This document shows, one piece after another, positions 53,043 through 61,609 of a DNA stretch of 64,000 nucleotides. The stretch lies in assembly GCF_027988105.1 (NCBI RefSeq), contig NZ_JAQJZJ010000007.1:62001-126000 (forward strand), given 5' to 3'. This DNA comes from Pseudomonas aestuarii. GTDB taxonomy: Bacteria; Pseudomonadota; Gammaproteobacteria; Pseudomonadales; Pseudomonadaceae. Position numbers and translations under genes: made by a program. Every line of letters starts with the position of its first letter. The first letter of the stretch is position 1. The notes below the pieces were generated by a model, which saw only the letters and a program-made list of their open reading frames with translations, searched no databases and was not told the origin of the DNA.

Positions 53043-54707
53043 TTACATATTGGGGTAGTTAGGCCCGCCGGCGCCTTCCGGTGCCACCCAGTTGATGTTC
53101 TGGGCTGGGTCCTTGATGTCGCAGGTCTTGCAGTGCACGCAGTTCTGCGCGTTGATCTGGAACTTCTTCTCGCCGTCTTCCAGGGTGACGATTTCGTACA
53201 CGCCGGCCGGGCAGTAGCGCTGTGCCGGTTCGTCGTACAGCGGCAGATTCTTGGTCAGCGGAATGCTCGGGTCGGTGAGCTTCAGGTGGCAGGGTTGTTC
53301 CTCTTCATGGTTGGTGTTGGAGAGGAATACCGAGCTGAGCTTGTCGAAGCTGAGCTTGCCGTCCGGTTTCGGGTAGTCGATTCGCTTCGACTCGGCCGCC
53401 GGTTTAAGGGTGGCGTAATCCGGCTTGGTGTCGTGCAGGGTGAAGGGGATCTTGCCGCCGAAGATATTCTGGTCGAGGTAGTTGAAGGCACCGCCACCGA
53501 GGACGCCGAACTTGTGGATCGCTGCACCGAAGTTGCGGCTGCGGAACAGTTCGTCGTAGAGCCAGCTGGCTTTGAAGGCGTCGACGTAGCCGGTCAGCTG
53601 GTCGCCGCCTTCGCGTCCGGCGAACAGCGCGTCGGCCACCGCATCGGCTGCGAGCATGCCGGACTTCATGGCGGTGTGGCTGCCCTTGATCTTGGCGAAG
53701 TTGAGGGTGCCGAGGTCGCAGCCGATCAGCGCGCCGCCGTTGAATACCATCTTTGGCAGCGAGTTGAGGCCGCCCTTGGCAATGGCGCGCGCACCGTAGG
53801 CAACGCGCTTGCCGCCTTCCAGGTACTGGGCGATGACCGGATGGTGCTTGTAGCGCTGGAATTCATCGAACGGCGACAGGTGCGGGTTGCTGTAGGACAG
53901 GTCGACGATCAGACCGACCACCACCTGGTTGTTCTCCAGGTGATAGAGGAAGGAACCGCCGGTGTTATCGCTGTCGACCAGCGACAGCGGCCAGCCGGCG
54001 GTGTGTACCACCAGACCCTGCTCGTGCTTGGTCGGGTCGATATCCCAGATTTCCTTGATGCCGATGCCGTAATGCTGGGCGTCGGCTTCGCTATCGAGGT
54101 TGTACTTCTTGATCAGTTGCTTGCCGATATGGCCACGGCAGCCTTCGGCGAACAGGGTGTACTTGGCGCGCAATTCCATGCCGGGGGTGTAATAACCCTC
54201 CTTCGGATTGCCTTCGCGGTCGACGCCCAGGTCGCCGGTGAGAATGCCGTAAACCGAGCCCTTTTCATCGATCAGCGCTTCCTGAGCGGCGAAGCCGGGG
54301 TAGATTTCCACACCCAGGTTCTCGGCCTGTTGGGCTAGCCAGCGGCACAGATTACCCAGGGAGATGATGTAGTTGCCCTGGTTGTGCATGGTCTTGGGCA
54401 CGAACAGGTCGGGGATTCGACTGGCCTTTGTCGCGTTATTCAGCAGATAGATGTCGTCGCGCTTGACCGGGGTGTTCAGCGGTGCGCCGAGCTCTTTCCA
54501 GTCGGGGAACAGTTCGTTCAGCGCGCGCGGCTCGAACACCGCGCCGGAGAGGATGTGCGCACCGACTTCGGAGCCTTTTTCAACCACGCAGACGCTGATT
54601 TCCTTGCCCGCTTCGGCGGCTTTCTGCTTCAGTCGGCAGGCGGCGGACAGGCCGGCTGGGCCGGCGCCGACGATGACGACGTCGAATTCCATAAACTCGC
54701 GTTCCAC
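53043..54707 (-). CDS. etfD: electron transfer flavoprotein-ubiquinone oxidoreductase
   Basis: A 554-residue membrane-associated enzyme taking electrons from EtfBA to ubiquinone during fatty acid and amino acid oxidation. Seen: FAD motif [17 protein letters not shown] at the N-terminus, [15 protein letters not shown], and the C-terminal 4Fe-4S site [12 protein letters not shown] with a further Cys in [11 protein letters not shown] start at 54707 follows GGAG at spacing 7. It is transcribed divergently from its partner genes etfBA. Confidence 0.97.
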   Translation of the reverse strand: MEREFMEFDVVIVGAGPAGLSAACRLKQKAAEAGKEISVCVVEKGSEVGAHILSGAVFEPRALNELFPDWKELGAPLNTPVKRDDIYLLNNATKASRIPDLFVPKTMHNQGNYIISLGNLCRWLAQQAENLGVEIYPGFAAQEALIDEKGSVYGILTGDLGVDREGNPKEGYYTPGMELRAKYTLFAEGCRGHIGKQLIKKYNLDSEADAQHYGIGIKEIWDIDPTKHEQGLVVHTAGWPLSLVDSDNTGGSFLYHLENNQVVVGLIVDLSYSNPHLSPFDEFQRYKHHPVIAQYLEGGKRVAYGARAIAKGGLNSLPKMVFNGGALIGCDLGTLNFAKIKGSHTAMKSGMLAADAVADALFAGREGGDQLTGYVDAFKASWLYDELFRSRNFGAAIHKFGVLGGGAFNYLDQNIFGGKIPFTLHDTKPDYATLKPAAESKRIDYPKPDGKLSFDKLSSVFLSNTNHEEEQPCHLKLTDPSIPLTKNLPLYDEPAQRYCPAGVYEIVTLEDGEKKFQINAQNCVHCKTCDIKDPAQNINWVAPEGAGGPNYPNM

Positions 54708-54779
54708 AGGCTATCTCCTACTCAAGGCTCTCTAATTTTAATTTGGCGATCAGGCTCGTTCCCTGGGCGATGCGGGCGC

Positions 54780-54808
54780 ATTATATCTACACCCTCCGAA
54801 CGGGCCAA
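54780..54808 (-). promoter_or_regulatory. etfD promoter
   Basis: Minus strand: TTGGCC (54808-54803), 17-base spacer, perfect TATAAT (54785-54780). The PsrA-type box begins three bases upstream of this -35. Confidence 0.75.
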
Positions 54809-54810
54809 TA

Positions 54811-54824
54811 CAAACGTTTGTTTG
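54811..54824. promoter_or_regulatory. PsrA-type operator
   Basis: CAAACGTTTGTTTG: CAAAC, four bases, GTTTG, matching the PsrA consensus (G/C)AAAC-N2-4-GTTT(G/C). PsrA is a TetR-family repressor relieved by long-chain fatty acids, and etf genes are reported PsrA targets in P. aeruginosa. The box overlaps the etfBA -35 region and abuts the etfD -35. Confidence 0.75.
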
Positions 54825-54848
54825 AAAATGTTGTAGTCCTGTTAGAAT
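54821..54848 (+). promoter_or_regulatory. probable etfBA promoter
   Basis: TTTGAA at 54821-54826 and TAGAAT at 54843-54848 with 16-base spacing; TTGAAA at 54822-54827 is a closer -35 word but at 15 bases. The leader to etfB would be about 170 bases, with no gene in it. Confidence 0.55.
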
Positions 54849-55027
54849 CCTACTACATCTCGGATGGCTGGCCGACTCATTGTATTGACCGGGCCAGGCC
54901 GTGCAGTCAAGATACGGGCGGTTTTGCGTTCGCCGTCTGGGCTGAAGGTCGGTTCCGGCCGATGTGCATTACCCGCTATGTTCGCTTCTGGCGACATTCC
55001 TATTCACCGGAGAGTAACGAGGAATCC

Positions 55028-55777
55028 ATGAAGGTTCTTGTAGCTGTCAAACGAGTGGTCGACTACAACGTCAAGGTTCGCGTCAAGGCGGACAACAGCG
55101 GCGTTGATCTTGCCAACGTCAAGATGTCGATGAATCCCTTCTGCGAAATCGCCGTGGAAGAAGCGGTGCGCCTGAAAGAAAAAGGCGTGGCCAGCGAAAT
55201 CGTCGTGGTGTCGATCGGTCCGACGGCTGCCCAAGAGCAGCTGCGTACCGCCCTGGCACTGGGCGCCGATCGCGCCATTCTGGTCGAGTCCAGCGATGAG
55301 CTGAATTCCCTGGCCGTGGCCAAACTGCTTAAGGCCGTGGTCGACAAGGAGCAGCCGCAACTGGTGATCCTCGGCAAACAGGCGATCGACAGCGACAACA
55401 ACCAGACCGGCCAGATGCTCGCCGCCCTGAGCGGTTACGCCCAAGGCACCTTCGCCTCCAAGGTGGAAGTGACCGGCGACAAGGTCAACGTGACTCGCGA
55501 AGTCGACGGCGGCCTGCAGACCGTGGCGTTGAACCTGCCGGCGATCGTGACTACCGACCTGCGTTTGAACGAGCCGCGCTACGCATCGCTGCCGAACATC
55601 ATGAAGGCCAAGAAGAAGCCGCTGGAAGTGCTCACCCCTGAAACCCTGGGCGTTGCCACCACTTCTACCGTCAAGACCCTGAAAGTCGAAGCGCCTGCTA
55701 CTCGTAGCGCCGGCATCAAGGTCAAGTCGGTGGCTGAATTGGTCGAGAAACTGAAGAACGAAGCGAAGGTAATCTAA
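55028..55777 (+). CDS. etfB: electron transfer flavoprotein beta subunit
   Basis: A 249-residue subunit binding AMP. Seen: [33 protein letters not shown], and the family signature within [39 protein letters not shown]. With EtfA it accepts electrons from acyl-CoA dehydrogenases and passes them to etfD product. ATG at 55028 follows GAGGAA. Confidence 0.97.
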   Translation: MKVLVAVKRVVDYNVKVRVKADNSGVDLANVKMSMNPFCEIAVEEAVRLKEKGVASEIVVVSIGPTAAQEQLRTALALGADRAILVESSDELNSLAVAKLLKAVVDKEQPQLVILGKQAIDSDNNQTGQMLAALSGYAQGTFASKVEVTGDKVNVTREVDGGLQTVALNLPAIVTTDLRLNEPRYASLPNIMKAKKKPLEVLTPETLGVATTSTVKTLKVEAPATRSAGIKVKSVAELVEKLKNEAKVI

Positions 55778-56707
55778 ATGGCTATCTTAGTTGTTGCAGA
55801 ACACACTAACGCGGCCCTGGCGCCTGCCACCTTGAATACCATTGCCGCGGCGCAAGCCATCGGTGGTGATATCCATGTGCTGGTGGCCGGTAGCGGTTGT
55901 GGCGCAGTTGCCGAAGCGGCTGGCAAAGTCGCTGGCGTGGCCAAGGTCCTGGTTGCCGACAACGCTGCTTTCGCTCATCAGCTGCCGGAAAATGTCGCGC
56001 CGCTGGTTGCCGAGTTGGGTGCTGGTTACAGCCACATCCTGGCGGCTGCCACCAGCAACGGCAAAAACATCCTGCCGCGGGTTGCCGCTCAGCTGGACGT
56101 TGATCAGATCTCGGAAATCATTACCGTTGAAAGCGCGGACACCTTCAAGCGTCCGATCTATGCCGGTAATGCCATCGCCACCGTGCAATCCTCGGCGGCG
56201 GTGAAAGTGATCACCGTGCGAGCCACCGGGTTCGATCCGGTTGCGGCTGAGGGCGGTTCCGCTGCCGTTGAGGCTGTGGCTATTGGCGGCGACGCCGGCA
56301 AGTCGATGTTCGTCGGCGAAGAGCTGGCCAAGTCCGATCGTCCGGAGCTGACCGCTGCCAAGATCGTCGTATCCGGCGGTCGCGGCATGCAGAACGGCGA
56401 CAACTTCAAGCACCTCTATGCCTTGGCCGACAAACTCGGCGCCGCCGTGGGTGCCTCGCGCGCCGCCGTCGACGCTGGTTTCGTGCCCAACGACATGCAG
56501 GTCGGTCAGACCGGCAAGATCGTCGCACCGCAGCTGTACATCGCCGTCGGTATCTCCGGCGCGATCCAGCACCTGGCGGGCATGAAAGACTCCAAGGTGA
56601 TCGTCGCGATCAACAAGGATGAAGAGGCGCCGATCTTCCAAGTGGCCGATTACGGGTTGGTCGCTGACCTGTTCGAGGCCATCCCGGAGTTCGAGAAACT
56701 GGTGTAA
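55778..56707 (+). CDS. etfA: electron transfer flavoprotein alpha subunit
   Basis: A 309-residue FAD-binding subunit. Seen: the N-terminal ETF fold, [14 protein letters not shown] near 208, and the FAD signature [27 protein letters not shown] near 245. It starts on the base after the etfB stop, so both are made together. Confidence 0.98.
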   Translation: MAILVVAEHTNAALAPATLNTIAAAQAIGGDIHVLVAGSGCGAVAEAAGKVAGVAKVLVADNAAFAHQLPENVAPLVAELGAGYSHILAAATSNGKNILPRVAAQLDVDQISEIITVESADTFKRPIYAGNAIATVQSSAAVKVITVRATGFDPVAAEGGSAAVEAVAIGGDAGKSMFVGEELAKSDRPELTAAKIVVSGGRGMQNGDNFKHLYALADKLGAAVGASRAAVDAGFVPNDMQVGQTGKIVAPQLYIAVGISGAIQHLAGMKDSKVIVAINKDEEAPIFQVADYGLVADLFEAIPEFEKLV

Positions 56708-56727
56708 GCCGGTTTTCCTGGCTCCAT

Positions 56728-56754
56728 GAAAAACCCGCCTTGAGCGGGTTTTTT
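56728..56754 (+). terminator. terminator after etfA
   Basis: AACCCGC (56732-56738), loop CTTGA, GCGGGTT (56744-56750), then TTTT. A-run on the left allows weaker use from the other side. Confidence 0.9.
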
Positions 56755-56782
56755 CTTGTGTGCGATTTGTCTTGGCTGCGCA

Positions 56783-57721
56783 CTATTCAGGCTCTGCTGC
56801 GACTCTATGCAGAAACGCCCGGTAGTGCTCGGCGGTTTCCTCGGGGCGCTCGATCATGGGGGCGTGCCCGCAGTTTTGCATGATCACCACGCTGGGTCGC
56901 CGCAGGAGCGGCTGCATAACCTCGATGCTGGAAACATCCAGCACCCTGTCCTGCGCCCCCCATAGCAGTAGGGTCGGTGCCTGAATCTTCGGCAGTACGG
57001 GTTCGAGCGGAATATAGCGACTGACCAGTTGCGCGAAGATCCGTTCATTGAACGCACTATTAGCGATGCTTCGTGCTGCCAGGTAGTGCTTGAGGCGTTC
57101 GGGTATGTTCGGCACTTGGACGAAGAGGAGCTCCAGCAACTGATCGAATTGTTGCTGCGTTTTGACGATCAGCGGATTGGGTTCGCCGTGTTCGAGGCGC
57201 TCAATCAGCTCGCTGGTTTTTGGCGCGTCGATGCCGGCATTGTCGAGCAGGGCTACCGACAGGATTTGCTCGGGGTAGCGAGCGGCATACAGGGCGCTGA
57301 TATGGCCACCCATCGAATTGCCGATCAGGTGCAGCTTCTTGATCTTCAAGGCTTGAGTGAACGCGGCGAGGCGTTCGACTTGAGTGCCGATGTCGTAGCT
57401 GGCGTAGGGCTTGCTGCTGTCGCCGAAGCCGGGCAAGTCCAGGGCTATCACCTGGTAGTCCTCGGTGAAGTAACGGGCAAACTGCAGCCAGTTGTCCTTG
57501 CTGGCAGCAAAGCCATGGATCATCAGAATGGTTTCGCCGTTGCTCGGGCCGCCTTGGTAGTAATGAATGCTAAGATCGCTGACGGTCAACTGTTTGGCGC
57601 TGAGATCTGCCCGCTGCTGTTCGATCAGTTGCGTCGTGACCAGGAGCGCGGCGGGGCAGAAATAGAGCGTTGCAGCGGCTCCGCCAAGCAGCAATATCAA
57701 GCCGAGTAGCAGTTTTTTCAT
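56783..57721 (-). CDS. plaF: membrane-anchored alpha/beta hydrolase, PlaF-like phospholipase
   Basis: A 312-residue hydrolase with one N-terminal helix (about 4-25) and no cleavage site, then an alpha/beta fold: MIHGFAASKDNW oxyanion region, GNSMGGHISAL with Ser 136, Asp in LLWGAQDRVLD and His in NCGHAPM. In P. aeruginosa the protein at this locus (PA2949, PlaF) is an inner-membrane phospholipase A that remodels membrane lipids. Length and the catalytic triad agree. Confidence 0.85.
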   Translation of the reverse strand: MKKLLLGLILLLGGAAATLYFCPAALLVTTQLIEQQRADLSAKQLTVSDLSIHYYQGGPSNGETILMIHGFAASKDNWLQFARYFTEDYQVIALDLPGFGDSSKPYASYDIGTQVERLAAFTQALKIKKLHLIGNSMGGHISALYAARYPEQILSVALLDNAGIDAPKTSELIERLEHGEPNPLIVKTQQQFDQLLELLFVQVPNIPERLKHYLAARSIANSAFNERIFAQLVSRYIPLEPVLPKIQAPTLLLWGAQDRVLDVSSIEVMQPLLRRPSVVIMQNCGHAPMIERPEETAEHYRAFLHRVAAEPE

Positions 57722-57835
57722 GGTGCGCCCTTATCGCTAATTATTATTAAGCCACCTGTAAGCTAACATGCAGGCTACATTTATCACTGTTCGCTTGTCC
57801 CGAAAGTCCATCAACAGTTCAGTCGAGAAGTCGCC

Positions 57836-58663
57836 ATGCTCGAACGTAGGTTATTGAAATCTGTATTGATTTTTCTTGGCGTGGTCCTGTTGCCGGGGCT
57901 GAGTGCAGCCGCAGGTAAGTGTGAGCGCCTGGTCGCCACTGGCAATCCGGAGTATCCGCCTTATTTATGGCGTGACCCGCAGAATCCGCAGCAGTTGATC
58001 GGTGCTAATGCAGACTTGCTCAAGCATCTGGCCAAAGAGTTGGATCTGGTGATCGATGTGATCTATACCGGCCCCTGGTCTCGTGCACAAGATGAGGTGC
58101 GTACCGGGCGGGTCGATTTGATCGCCGGTGCTTTTCTGACCTTGCCGCGTCTGGAAGCCATGGATTATGTGCACCCGGCATTTTTCTTCACCCCGAGCGT
58201 GGTCTGGGTGCGTAAAGGTGCGGAGTTTCCCTACGCCAGCTGGGCTGACCTGCATGACCGCACAGGCGGGACGTTGGTGAATAACAGCTTCGGTCAGCTT
58301 TTCGACGCCTATGCCAAGGCCAATCTGACCCTGGAGGGTGTATCCAGCCTGACTCAGGCATTTCAGAAGCTGATGCTGGGTCGTACCGATTATGTCCTCT
58401 ACGAGCGTTTCCCCGGTCTGGCTCTGGCTGAAACGCTGAGCCTGGAAGATGACCTGCTGGTGCTGGATCCGCCTATTTCGAGCGAGGGTTTATACCTGAC
58501 CCTGTCGCACAACTCGGCATGCAACGACTCCTGGCTGCGCGGACAACTGGCGATAAAGATGACAGAATTGGTCGCTGCCGGTCTGCCGGACACCCTGCTG
58601 CAGCGCAACCTATTGCGCTGGAAAGAGCAGCAGTTGCAACCCGCAAGCGTCCCGAACCCGTAG
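57836..58663 (+). CDS. periplasmic solute-binding protein, family 3
   Basis: A 275-residue protein with a signal peptide (LLKSVLIFLGVVLLPGLSAAA) and the bacterial extracellular solute-binding family 3 pattern: NPEYPPYLWRDP, LIGANADLLKHLAKEL, GRVDLIAGAFLTLPRLEAMDYVHPAFF, and a C-terminal NDSWLRGQLAIKMTELVAAG. No permease or ATPase is near, so it may be a stand-alone sensor or a partner of the two lipoproteins that follow. Ligand unknown; amino-acid-like ligands are usual. Confidence 0.85.
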   Translation: MLERRLLKSVLIFLGVVLLPGLSAAAGKCERLVATGNPEYPPYLWRDPQNPQQLIGANADLLKHLAKELDLVIDVIYTGPWSRAQDEVRTGRVDLIAGAFLTLPRLEAMDYVHPAFFFTPSVVWVRKGAEFPYASWADLHDRTGGTLVNNSFGQLFDAYAKANLTLEGVSSLTQAFQKLMLGRTDYVLYERFPGLALAETLSLEDDLLVLDPPISSEGLYLTLSHNSACNDSWLRGQLAIKMTELVAAGLPDTLLQRNLLRWKEQQLQPASVPNP

Positions 58664-58673
58664 GAAGTTTTTT

Positions 58674-59024
58674 GTGATTAATCGATTTTCATGTGCCGCA
58701 CTGGTGGTGCTGAGTTTGACCGGTTGCGCCAGCGACCCGGCGCCTACCGAGCAATTGCGGCTCAGCGAGCAAGCCTTGGCACAAGCCAAAGCGGTTGGTG
58801 CTGATGAGCAAGTAGCTGAACTGGCAATGGCCGAAGCCAAGCTGTTGCAGGCTCAGGCTGCCATGCAGCGTGACGCCTTCAAGGATGCGCGGGTACTTGC
58901 CGAGCAGGCCGAACTGGATGCCCGCCTGGCGGAAGCTCGGGTGTTGACGCAGAAAAGTCAAGATCAGCTGGACGAACTGAATAACCGCATCAATCGCCTG
59001 CGCAAGCAGTTGGGGACGCTGTGA
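58674..59024 (+). CDS. DUF4398 lipoprotein
   Basis: A 116-residue lipoprotein: lipobox SLTGC, then an almost wholly helical Ala/Gln/Leu-rich body with heptad character (coiled coil about 25-112), typical of DUF4398. GTG start at 58674 after GTAGGAAG. It overlaps the OmpA-like gene by one base. Role unknown; probably a periplasmic partner or spacer. Confidence 0.85.
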   Translation: MINRFSCAALVVLSLTGCASDPAPTEQLRLSEQALAQAKAVGADEQVAELAMAEAKLLQAQAAMQRDAFKDARVLAEQAELDARLAEARVLTQKSQDQLDELNNRINRLRKQLGTL

Positions 59025-59839
59025 TGAGTGCTCGGGTCCAGATGCTGGCAAGCGCTTTGTTGGCGTTGTTACTGAGTGGTTGCGCGGGTTCGCAGCAGCA
59101 GAGCAGCAATGAGGCACTCGAGGCGGCCCGCAGCAGCTTTCAGGCGGTAAGGGAAAATTCCGATGTGCTGCGCAGCGCACCGAAGGATGTGATCCGTGCG
59201 GGCGAATCCCTGGCCCGTGCAGACCGCCTGTCGAGCTATTGGGGCAGTACGGATGACGTTAGCCATTACGCCTATCTCAGTCTGCGTTACAGCGAAATCG
59301 CCGAACAAAACAGTGTCCTGAGCCTGAATCAGGATCGGGCGGCCAAGCTCGAACTGGACCGTCAGCGCCTGCAACTGGCCCTGCGTGAGGCCAAGCTGCT
59401 CAGCGTGCAGGAGCAGAGCAACTGGCTGGAAGAGCAGATACTCAGCCTGACAGCCGGCGAGACCGAGCGTGGTCTGGTGATGACCCTTGGCGATGTGTTG
59501 TTCGATGCGGGGCAGGCCGAGTTGAAGGCCTCGGCCAATCGCACAGTACTGAAGCTGGTGCAGTTCCTGCAGCTCAATCCGCGTCGGGTGGTGCGTATCG
59601 AGGGCTACAGCGACAGCCGTGGCGACAAGCTGGAAAACCTCAAGCTGTCCCGCGCACGGGCACAAACCGTCGCCGATGTCCTGGTAGATCTGGGGGTCGA
59701 TACCGCGCGCATCGAGGTGCAAGGCCATGGTGAAAGCTTCCCGGTGGCCGAGAATGCGTCGGCCAGGGGGCGTGCACAAAACCGTCGTGTCGAGATTGTG
59801 TTCTCCGACGAGTTGGGGCGGCTGAGCTCCGCACGCTGA
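59024..59839 (+). CDS. OmpA-family lipoprotein
   Basis: A 271-residue protein: lipobox LLSGC, a helical DUF4398-like segment to about residue 150, then an OmpA C-terminal domain (TLGDVLFDAGQAELKASA, RVVRIEGYSDSRGDKLENLKLSRARAQTVADVL, GESFPVAENASARGRAQNRRVEI) that binds peptidoglycan. A lipid anchor plus OmpA domain would link outer membrane and wall. ATG at 59024 is preferred over the in-frame GTG at 59021. Confidence 0.9.
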   Translation: MSARVQMLASALLALLLSGCAGSQQQSSNEALEAARSSFQAVRENSDVLRSAPKDVIRAGESLARADRLSSYWGSTDDVSHYAYLSLRYSEIAEQNSVLSLNQDRAAKLELDRQRLQLALREAKLLSVQEQSNWLEEQILSLTAGETERGLVMTLGDVLFDAGQAELKASANRTVLKLVQFLQLNPRRVVRIEGYSDSRGDKLENLKLSRARAQTVADVLVDLGVDTARIEVQGHGESFPVAENASARGRAQNRRVEIVFSDELGRLSSAR

Positions 59840-59852
59840 AGTAGCGTATTAC

Positions 59853-59884
59853 CCAAAAAGCCCCGACGCGCCGAGGCTTTTTAC
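59853..59884 (+). terminator. terminator after the OmpA-like gene
   Basis: AAAAAGCC and GGCTTTTT arms (about 59855-59862, 59875-59882) with an inner CG/CG pair and one mismatch, ending in a T-run. Confidence 0.8.
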
Positions 59885-59979
59885 TGCACTCGATTCATCA
59901 CAGCTGGTTGCCAGAATCGCCACCTTTCAGAGGGTGTGAGTAATTCCAAAACAGTTGACTTGATGTTGAATTGTTCCGC

Positions 59980-60062
59980 TACAGTCACTGGCGTATCACC
60001 GCTGTGTCGTCCACAATTTACAGGACTGTACCGGTGCACCCTGGGTTCGCCGGGTTACTGTA
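59980..60062 (+). promoter_or_regulatory. candidate operator region of the MocR-type gene
   Basis: ACTGTA occurs directly at 60025-60030 and 60057-60062, 32 bases apart (about three helical turns), within the related words ACTGTACCGGT and ACTGTATGGGT. TACAGT, its inverse, lies at 59980-59985 and could be the -10 of a promoter with TTGACT at 59955-59960 (19-base spacer). Repeats of this kind are common for MocR regulators. Confidence 0.45.
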
Positions 60063-60089
60063 TGGGTTCAATAAAGCGGGAAAGCGGCC

Positions 60090-61529
60090 ATGACCAGTCT
60101 GTTGCTCTATCAGCGTATCGCCCAGCAATTGGCGGAAGATATCCGCCGCGGCGTCTATCAGCCGGGAGAGCGGGTACCGTCGGTGCGCAAAATGAGCTCG
60201 CAGCTGAGTGTCAGTCATGCCACGGTCTTGCAGGCTTACGCCAACCTGGAGGACCAGGGGCTGATCCGCGCGCGCCCGCAGTCCGGCTTCTACGTGCACC
60301 AGACCCCGGCCCTGACCGCCCCGACCCCGGATATCGCCCGGGTCGAGCGTCCCAGCCTGGTGACGCGCAGCAGCATCATCAATCAGATCCTCACCGAGTC
60401 GCGCCGCGAGGGCGTGTTTCCCCTCGGCGCAGCGGTGCCGCATGTCGACTACCTGCCGGTGCGTGCCTTGCACCAACAGTTGGCCAAGGTCACCCGCTTT
60501 CAGAGCCCGCGCGCCTTCAGCTATATGTTCAGCCCCGGATTCGAGCCGCTGCGTCGCCAGGTGGCGATTCGTATGCGCGATGCCGGCGTTGTGGTCGATC
60601 CATCGGAAGTGGTGATTACCCATGGTTGTGTCGATGCGCTGCAGATGTCACTGCGGGTGTTGACCAAGCCGGGGGACTTGATCGCCACCGAGTCGCCGAC
60701 CTATTACGGCCTGCTGCAGCTGGCCGACCTGCTGGGCTTGAAGGTCATCGAAATACCCAGCGACCCAGCCACGGGGATCAGCCTGGAGGCCTTGCAATTG
60801 GCGGCCAGCCAGTGGCCGATCAAGGCGCTGGTGTTGACCGCACGCCTGAGCAATCCGCTCGGCGGCAGCATCCCCGAGCCGCGGCAGAAGCAGTTGTTGC
60901 GCCTGGCCGGGGATTTCGATATCCAGATCGTCGAGGACGACATCTACGGCGAACTGATGTTCGAGCAGGGGCCGATCAAGGCGCTCAAGTCACATGACCG
61001 GGAAGGGCGGGTGGTGTATTGCTCGAGCTTCTCCAAGACCCTGTCGCCGGGGGTGCGCATCGGCTGGATCATCGCCGGCAAATACCAGGACGAGATCCAG
61101 CGCCTGCAGACGTTCAGCACCCACTCAGCCTGCAGCGTCACGCAGATGGCGGTGGCCGCCTACCTGGAGAACGGCGGTTACGACCGTCACCTGCGCTACA
61201 TTCGCCAGGAGTACCGCAAGAACCTCAGCGCCTTCCAGTTGGCGATTCAGCAATATTTCCCTGAAGGCACGCAGATGACTCGGCCCAATGGCGGATTCAT
61301 CCTCTGGATCAGCCTGCCGGTACGGGTCAACACCAAGGACCTGCACGTGCGCGCCTTGCAGCAGGGCATCAGCATCGCGCCGGGGCTGATCTTCAGTAAC
61401 ACCGAACAGTTCAATCACTGCGTGCGCCTGAATTGTGGCATCCCCTGGAACCGCGAAGCCGAGCGGGCCTTGATGACCCTGGGCATGCTGGCCAGCCAGT
61501 TGTGTCAGGAGGCAACGGCGAGTAGCTGA
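60090..61529 (+). CDS. MocR-family regulator (GntR HTH plus aminotransferase domain)
   Basis: A 479-residue fusion. N-terminal winged helix-turn-helix (YQRIAQQLAEDIRRGVYQPGERVPSVRKMSSQLSVSHATVLQAY) and a fold-type I aminotransferase domain (NPLGG, EDDIYGELMF, SFSKTLSPGVRIGWI with the PLP Lys near 317). Such proteins sense PLP or amino-compounds and regulate nearby metabolic genes. No metabolic gene lies next to it here: upstream is the OmpA trio, downstream the VWA gene, so its target is unclear. Confidence 0.92.
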   Translation: MTSLLLYQRIAQQLAEDIRRGVYQPGERVPSVRKMSSQLSVSHATVLQAYANLEDQGLIRARPQSGFYVHQTPALTAPTPDIARVERPSLVTRSSIINQILTESRREGVFPLGAAVPHVDYLPVRALHQQLAKVTRFQSPRAFSYMFSPGFEPLRRQVAIRMRDAGVVVDPSEVVITHGCVDALQMSLRVLTKPGDLIATESPTYYGLLQLADLLGLKVIEIPSDPATGISLEALQLAASQWPIKALVLTARLSNPLGGSIPEPRQKQLLRLAGDFDIQIVEDDIYGELMFEQGPIKALKSHDREGRVVYCSSFSKTLSPGVRIGWIIAGKYQDEIQRLQTFSTHSACSVTQMAVAAYLENGGYDRHLRYIRQEYRKNLSAFQLAIQQYFPEGTQMTRPNGGFILWISLPVRVNTKDLHVRALQQGISIAPGLIFSNTEQFNHCVRLNCGIPWNREAERALMTLGMLASQLCQEATASS

Positions 61530-61609
61530 ATGACCTCGTGGTTAACCCGAATAGGCAAGGTATTGCGTCTACCAGGGCGAAGAGCTTTTTCGCCCCAAGG
61601 AGATGCATC

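Noticed and set aside
54885..54913. TTGACC in the etfB leader as a second promoter
   Set aside because: The matching -10 (CAAGAT) is poor; the promoter next to the PsrA box is better.
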